In this document: one piece after another, positions 58,437 to 64,000 of the stretch
How the letters are laid out: every line of letters starts with the position of its first letter
Position numbering within the stretch: position 1 is the stretch's first letter
From: Oidiodendron maius Zn
Lineage: Eukaryota; Ascomycota; Leotiomycetes; Myxotrichaceae
Direction of reading: 5' to 3'
DNA length: 64,000 bases
Assembly: GCA_000827325.1 (NCBI GenBank)
Contig: KN832873.1
Coordinates: 2,494,245-2,558,244 of the forward strand
Notes under the pieces: generated by a model
Database searches by the model: none
The model's input: only the letters and a program-made list of their open reading frames with translations
What the model was told of the DNA's origin: nothing
Program-made: the position numbers and the translations under genes

Positions 58437-59255
58437 TTATTATACAGTCGCTGCTAGCTTAGCAGTCTTGTCATACGACCTTTATAGTACATAATTTTGG
58501 AAGCATAGCGATCAAGGGGCGTTTTTACTGAGTAGCATTGCATGGAGCCAGCATGGGATATGGGTGCAGAGAACGGGAATTGAGCATGGGATTGTAGGAC
58601 TGTGGACTGGTGCTACTGGATTCTATGGCTGGCGCCTGAAAGGCCACTGCGCAGGGAAGGTGGGATGCATGATATTATAGCAATGAGCATGAAATCCACA
58701 TCTCCATGGCATCTATGAATGGTTAATCGAGCAATGCAATGCTGCCTTTGAGTGAGGCCGGCAGAACTCGGTCACTTTCCTACTTCGGATCATATTCAAT
58801 ATATACAATGAACAACTCTACACCAGCCTAGAGATGAAATGTAAGTTACTTTGCTAAGCGAGTTCAATATTCGAACTTGAATATATCAAGTGAACTACGT
58901 TGTTTAGTTGCGGAGTTGTCAAGATGATCGCTGTCCTGTTTTATTCTTGCCTATTCTATTTCCAACTATCTCGAAAGCTTCAAACTCCAAAAGCTGACGC
59001 TATACCATCGATCGTTTCTTCTGTTATAGCTCTACCCTAAACCTACTTAGAAGGGTAGAACACCCGAGTTTCTTTCTTCTCATTTATTTTTCCCACTCTA
59101 AAACCTATCTCAGCAACTTCAAGCACTTGTACGCACCCGTATTCTTGGTCTGGTTGTTGAACTCTCCTCGATTTCTCAGCTTTGTAACTAGCTCTACTAC
59201 TAACTTCTTCCTCAACCCTTGGTTCCTAAGCTCACCCTTCCTGCCGTTGAAGCTT
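58437..59255. other. Intergenic, no gene seen
   Basis: 819 bp, AT-rich towards the right, with CT-rich stretches before 59256. No coding signal recognised. Confidence 0.35.
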
Positions 59256-59859
59256 ATGAGACGTTCTTCAATTATTTTCTGCAGCTTCTTCATATCGGCC
59301 TTCTATAAATCGGCATTTCACATGAAGAAGAGCGCTCTTAAGCCAGTGTGGAAAGCGCTGGGCACCATAGCCAAGCAACATGCCATGGAGAGTGCAGCTA
59401 TGGACTCTCAACGTCATGTTGTCCAAGAAGCTACGAGACGATCCCGCGACGAAGTGGTGGCAGGTACAATAGCTGAGATGACAACTATCCTTCTTAGACA
59501 ATCCACGGAAAGAGAGGAGTTGGACAAGAAGCAAAGTCAAGAACTTACCACTATGCATTCTAAAGTCCAAGACCAATGACAGAAAATTACCGAACAATAC
59601 CATCGGACGAGCTTCCAAGTCCATGCTTGGGCGAGCGAAATGAGACGGAGACACATGGTTGAACGAGGGAGGGTGTGTCGTGAAGATGAGGCGTGGGAGG
59701 ACAATGGGTCGAAACTTAACATATGATGAGATGTTTCGGGGAGCTCAAGCGCAGCGTGAAGAAATGAACGAAGCAGGGCAGTCAACTAAGTCAGCGCAGG
59801 CATCTCAATCAATATCTCAAGGCTCTGACAGCAAAACTCGGAAGTTCCCAAAGTCGTGA
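59256..59859 (+). pseudogene. Broken charged/coiled-coil-type gene
   Basis: The first frame (59256-59579, 107 codons) begins MRRSSIIFCSFFISAFYKSA, hydrophobic and perhaps a signal or membrane segment, and continues as a charged helical sequence (HAMESAAMDSQRHVVQEATRR here split, REELDKKQSQELTTMHSK). It meets TGA at 59577. The same frame then stays open for 48 codons of similar charged helical sequence (to TGA at 59724), and a different frame goes on (ending 59859) with the same charged, Gln/Glu/Ser-rich character. No splice pair repairs this. I read it as a gene with a stop and a frameshift, lineage-specific, function unknown. The first frame alone could still be an expressed 107-residue protein. 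Confidence 0.45.
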
Positions 59860-60248
59860 AGGCAAGCGAAGATGAAGGAGGAAAACAATCTCCCAACTAG
59901 AGTGGCCAGCTACCTCACTTCTAATGTCACCAATAAGTTGAATGCAATATGGTGTGGTAAACAGACTACTATGGTCCGTCGTCCTAGTGTTCGATCCCAG
60001 AGTGCGTAAGGTAGACATGGAAGACCGTATTGATAAGTCTGTAGAATTAAGGCCATGACTTCACTCGCAAACTCTACCTCGGTTTTAATTGCGTTCAACT
60101 CCTGAGAAGCAGAGGGACTAGCAAACGCCATAGTATGTATGCCCTTGACCTATTGTGTCGTTAATCATGCAATTTAGGTCAGGAATCTATCATTCTCAAA
60201 ACTCCAAGCTTCTCCTTAACGCCAATATTGATGCCACCCGCTCTCCCA
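59860..60248. other. Intergenic, no gene seen
   Basis: 389 bp between the broken locus and the 3' end of the aldehyde dehydrogenase gene. Nothing recognised. Confidence 0.35.
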
Positions 60249-61757
60249 TCACAACTTCGAGAAGACAGTTCCCACAATGCCACTACCTTCCACAAGCGTG
60301 CTCCTCTCCCTGACCCAGGCTGACAAGCCCCGACGCCCATTCTCTACGCCCACGCCGCTCAGTTTCCAACCACCAACGCTCATCTCCGCAGGGCTCTCGC
60401 CCCACGTATTAATCCAGGTGATGCCTGCCTCTAGTTTACTGATGATATTATGGCACTGGTCCAGATCTTTGCCAAATACACCAGCCGCAAGACCGAGTTT
60501 GGTATTGTTGGCTCGGGCAATGACTTCGTCAATGGTGTCCCATGTAAGGATGCACAGCACCGGCCCGAAGATCTCTTCTGTGATGATCTTCATATCATCT
60601 GTACAGTCTGTGAAGACAGTGGGTTGGATCCAGAAGCCCTTCTCATATCCGGTAGGGATATTTACTGGTCTTCCTGGGCCACCATACAAGAGTTTCGCCT
60701 TATCAGCGTCCACACCGTGATTTATGTAGCCGAGGACCTTGTTGTAATGGTTCTCTGACACCAGAGGGCCAAAGTTGCTGTTCGGGTCCATAGGATCGAG
60801 AGCGCGGATATACTGCGTCTTCTCTATTAGGAGCTTCTCGAATGCGCCTTTCATGGATCTGTGAACAAAGACCCGAGTTCCGTTTGTGCACACTTGGCCC
60901 GTGGAGAAGAAATTGGCCATCATAGCTCCGTTAACTGCGTTCTCCAGATCCGTGTCGGGGAGGATGATCAGAGGACTCTTCCCACCGAGTTCCATAGTTA
61001 TGTATTTCATCCCTCCTGCCGCTGAAGCAGCGACTTTCTGGCCCGTAGAAACTTGCCCGGTGAAGCTGACCTTGGCAATTCCGGAATGAGATGTTAGATA
61101 ACCACCAACAGCACCATCTCCATGGATGATGTTGAACACTCCCGGCGGAACTCCCGCTTCTGTGTATATCTGCGCGAGGATCTGCCCGTGTAGTGGGGTG
61201 ACCTCTGACGGTTTGTATACCATGCAGTTTCCGGCTGCGAGGCAAGGGGCAGATTTCCAAAGTGCAATCTGGATGGGGTAGTTCCAAGCTCCAATGCCTG
61301 CGCAAACTCCGAGAGCCTCTTTCTTCGTATATATCCAGGCATCGGGTCTTAGCTGTGTGGTCTCTCCATTCAAGCCGCCACTCGCTACCAAGTGGGCGAA
61401 GTACTCTAGAACATCAGCGCCGGTGACCACGTCCACTGTGCTGGTTTCAGAAAATGGTTTGCCCGTATCCCGAGTCTCAATCCGGGCGATTTCATCGTTG
61501 CGGGCGCGTAGGATCTGGACAGCCTTGAGGAGGATGCGCGAACGGGCTACTGGCGACGTCTGAGACCAGGAAGCAAAGGCATTCTGTGCCGAAGTGACAG
61601 CTCGGTCGACATCAACATGCGAGGCTGTCTGCACCTCTGCAAGGGGCTCGGCGGTGGAAGGGTCGATCGCCCAGAAGCAATTGCCAGAGGTCGCTGGCTG
61701 GGGTGAGCCGTCGTAGAAGAGCTGCTGTGCAGGGTAGGACATGCTTACGAGGGGCAT
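60249..61757 (-). CDS. Betaine-aldehyde dehydrogenase (ALDH superfamily)
   Basis: Single exon, 502 residues from ATG 61757 (ATG 61742, MSYPAQQ, is an equally good start). It should oxidise betaine aldehyde to glycine betaine with NAD(P). ALDH signatures are complete: GAWNYPIQIALWKSAPCLAAGN (given here in part), KPSEVTPLHG, the SFTGQVSTG nucleotide loop, general base Glu256 in MELGGKSP, nucleophile Cys290 in FSTGQVCTNGTR, and EEIFGPVL. The sequence resembles BetB/BadA-type enzymes. The divergent neighbour is choline oxidase, the enzyme of the previous step, which strongly supports the substrate. No introns, unlike most genes here. Confidence 0.9.
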   Translation of the reverse strand: MPLVSMSYPAQQLFYDGSPQPATSGNCFWAIDPSTAEPLAEVQTASHVDVDRAVTSAQNAFASWSQTSPVARSRILLKAVQILRARNDEIARIETRDTGKPFSETSTVDVVTGADVLEYFAHLVASGGLNGETTQLRPDAWIYTKKEALGVCAGIGAWNYPIQIALWKSAPCLAAGNCMVYKPSEVTPLHGQILAQIYTEAGVPPGVFNIIHGDGAVGGYLTSHSGIAKVSFTGQVSTGQKVAASAAGGMKYITMELGGKSPLIILPDTDLENAVNGAMMANFFSTGQVCTNGTRVFVHRSMKGAFEKLLIEKTQYIRALDPMDPNSNFGPLVSENHYNKVLGYINHGVDADKAKLLYGGPGRPVNIPTGYEKGFWIQPTVFTDCTDDMKIITEEIFGPVLCILTWDTIDEVIARANNTKLGLAAGVFGKDLDQCHNIISKLEAGITWINTWGESPAEMSVGGWKLSGVGVENGRRGLSAWVRERSTLVEGSGIVGTVFSKL

Positions 61758-62567
61758 CAAAATCCTATCGTATGAAAGAAGGAAGGTTTCAAAAATGAAA
61801 ATCGCCAGCTGTTGTGATCATGTAGCAATCCCAGTCCTCGTTATTCACATGCTGGATAAAGGACGTAATTGTGGCGAGCATCTCAAGATGGCTTCAATGT
61901 CGACCCTAACCCTATTCCAGGAGCAGTCGTGAGCGGCGTCCCCGCACTGCGGATAACGAAACCTTGACACTGGCAGACCGACGGAAGATTGAACTTCGCA
62001 TCCCTATCCCAGGTAAAGATCCCCGCCGGTATTACTATTTGTTTACGTAGCACGACGAAGGGATTTCCTCCCAGGTGGCGCTAGACCCGCCAGAAGCCGG
62101 CGCTGCGATTGGCCTCTAGTCTCTTAAGAACTTTCCACTCTTGAGACGCCTAAGACTTTTTTTGCCCTTGCCGGGCTTATCTATCCGTCGGTCTATCCGC
62201 TCGTTGCAACCGGTATATATGTGCGGCCAGGTGGGTATTTCCTAGCAAGGTAGGCGGCGCTTCTGATTTCGGCACAAGATTGTCTCTCCTTTAGACGCGG
62301 TTTAAAGATTTCCTCTTTGTCTTATATCAAGTGGTGCAAGAGCATATTCTCCCTCTGGAAGAGGATCCAACTACAATATAAGGACCTGGAGAAGGGAAAC
62401 CACAAATAGAACTAGAACTACAGAGAGAATAAGAGTGAGACAGTGTGCCAGAGAAGAGAAGAATGCGAGAAGTGCTGCAAAATCATCATCCGGCGACACA
62501 GATCTAACGACTTAGGATTTATACTTGTATTTGGTACAATACAACCCAAGATCTCTTGATACACACC
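61758..62567. promoter_or_regulatory. Shared promoter of the choline-to-betaine gene pair
   Basis: 810 bp between divergent starts. A TTATCT word at 62177-62182 reads AGATAA on the other strand, a fit to the fungal GATA-factor consensus HGATAR. One site is weak evidence for nitrogen control. Confidence 0.4.
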
Positions 62568-64000
62568 ATGACCACCGAGGTTCTCTCCAGCCACCAGGTC
62601 AACGACTTTGACTATGTCATAGTCGGCGGCGGCACAGCTGGCTGTGTCATTGCAAGCAGACTCTCCGAGTACCTCCCCCACAAAAAGATTCTCACGATAG
62701 AGGCAGGGCCAAGTGACTTCAACAATGACCAAGTTCTAAAGCTCAAAGAATGGCTGTCGCTGTTGGGCGGTGATCTGGACTATGACTATGGAACCACAGA
62801 GCAACCGAACGGCAAGTAATCTCAAATTCGCTGTGCCATTCCTGTTAACAGCGCTCCAGGAAATTCTCATATCCGGCACTCTAGAGCAAAAGTGCTGGGG
62901 GGTTGCTCATCACACAACACCCTAATCTCATTTCGCCCCTTTGAGTATGATTGCCAGTTATGGGAGAGTCTGGGCTGCACAGGTTGGGGTTTCAAAACCA
63001 TGATGCGTCTGATAGACAATCTGCGCAACCAGATCCAGCCCGTCCACCCACGGCACCGCAATCAGATCTGCCTAGATTGGATCAAGTCCTGCTCCACCGC
63101 ACTTGATATCCCAATTATCAGAGACTTCAATGAAGAGATCCGGGAGACGGGAAGTCTTCAGCAAGGGGTAGGATTCTTCTCTGTGTCGTACAACCCCGAC
63201 GACGGACATCGAAGCTCTGCATCTGTTGCATACATTCACCCTATACTCCGGGGAAAGGAGAAACGCCCCAATCTCACGATTCTCACCAGTGCCATGGTCA
63301 ACAAAATCAACGTCTCGTCCAGCACCGTGAAGTCAGTAGATGTGACGCTCAAATCTGGCAAGAAACTTACTGTCGCGCCTAAAATCGAAACAATCCTCTG
63401 CGCCGGCGCAGTAGACACCTGCCGCCTCATGCTCCTCTCTGGGATCGGTCCTGAAAGACAACTCTCTGATCTCGACATACCTGTGGTCCACAACCTCCCA
63501 GGCGTTGGTGAGAACCTTCTGGACCACCCAGAATCTATCATCATGTGGGAGCTCAACACTGCCATCCCATCACAAACAACCATGGACTCTGATGCCGGGA
63601 TATTTCTCCGGCGAGAGATCAAGGACGCAGCAGTATCTATCTCCGACCCCTTTCTCAATCCCAAGAAGCTTCCCGACGGCACCATCGCAGACATCATGAT
63701 GCACTGCTATCAGATCCCCTTCTCTCTCAACACCGCGCGCCTGGGCTATGACACTCCACTCCACGCCTTCTGCATGACGCCCAACATCCCCCGGCCGCGG
63801 TCCCGCGGTCGCATCTACCTGACCAGCAAGGATTCGAGCGTCAAGCCCGCGCTGGATTTCCGCTATTTCACTGATCCAGAGGGCTATGACACCGCGACCA
63901 TCGTGGCAGGGTTGAAGGTTGCGCGAGAGATCGCGAAAGAGGCTCCTTTCAAGAACTGGTTGAAGAGAGAAGTCGCCCCCGGACCGGAGATCCAGACGGA
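62568..64000 (+). CDS. Choline oxidase / GMC oxidoreductase (3' end outside window)
   Basis: Exon 1 62568-62811, then exon 2 from 62860 to the window edge; about 461 residues are encoded here, so some 80-90 C-terminal residues are missing, including the GMC catalytic His/Asn region. FAD binding: [16 protein letters not shown] at 17-32 and IEAG at 44-47. [10 protein letters not shown] follows; His100 aligns with the His99 that carries covalent FAD in Arthrobacter choline oxidase. [16 protein letters not shown] and [12 protein letters not shown] are also shared with that enzyme. The reaction is choline to betaine aldehyde (and on to betaine). The intron 62812-62859 starts with GC (GCAAGT) rather than GT; this choice restores EQPNGNSHIRH as in homologues. 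The only GT alternative gives a 36-nt intron and four extra residues. Confidence 0.9.

Noticed and set aside
1-64000. CRISPR arrays, insertion sequences, prophage or viral genes
   Set aside because: None seen; the window is ordinary fungal nuclear DNA.

Overview
This 64 kb window is nuclear DNA of a filamentous ascomycete (Pezizomycotina; a leotiomycete-like relative is plausible but unproven). The evidence is many protein genes broken by 47-100 nt GT-AG introns with CTRAY-type branch sites, typical euascomycete proteins (fungal ChlI-like protein, AmdX/Adr1-type regulator, GT90 glycosyltransferase) and moderate GC. I see no bacterial, organellar or intact transposon sequence. Gene models below were built by joining reading frames at splice sites and checking that the joined length is a multiple of three.

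Layout. 0-10.5 kb: mdm31 and pno1 (head to head), an NAD kinase, a variant-RING protein, rps29 and a small unknown gene. 10.9-25.7 kb: TRAPP subunit trs31, a Pdr16-like Sec14 protein, MPP alpha (mas2), an FHA-RING ligase (dma1), a ChlI-like ATPase-family protein, vps16 and las1. 25.9-40.2 kb: a hexose-type MFS transporter and a 1168-residue C2H2/fungal-TF regulator, with about 4 kb of apparently gene-free DNA upstream of each, then a SAM methyltransferase. 40.4-58.4 kb: a dense run with a GT90 glycosyltransferase, mitoribosomal uL15m, sorting nexin mvp1, dcn1, mitoribosomal bS6m, rrb1, a nuclear-looking unknown protein, a ureidoimidazoline decarboxylase, prp19 and a SUMO-interaction-motif RING protein. 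58.4-64 kb: a broken coiled-coil-type locus, then a divergent pair, betaine-aldehyde dehydrogenase and choline oxidase (cut by the right edge), which together would convert choline to glycine betaine.

Functional themes: ribosome production (pno1, las1, rrb1, rps29), mitochondrial biogenesis (mdm31, MPP alpha, uL15m, bS6m), endosome/Golgi traffic (trs31, vps16, mvp1), ubiquitin-like modification (dma1, dcn1, prp19, the SIM-RING gene) and osmolyte/carbon use (choline pair, sugar transporter). Several genes share short head-to-head promoters of about 200-800 bp.

The most unusual signal is in dcn1. Between the UBA-like exon and the cullin-neddylation domain lies an 822-nt intron-like interval, in a genome where introns are about 50 nt. 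Most of it is one uninterrupted reading frame in phase with the downstream dcn1 exon, and a normal 51-nt intron would connect it in frame to the upstream exon as well. It is either an inserted, unrecognised 257-codon domain, a nested element, or an alternatively spliced exon. Other points: a GC-AG intron in choline oxidase, stop-free introns of 51 and 54 nt in prp19 and the ChlI-like gene, an ATG-only first exon, a RING with a replaced zinc ligand, and a dispersed GGTACAGT-type motif in the intergenic DNA.
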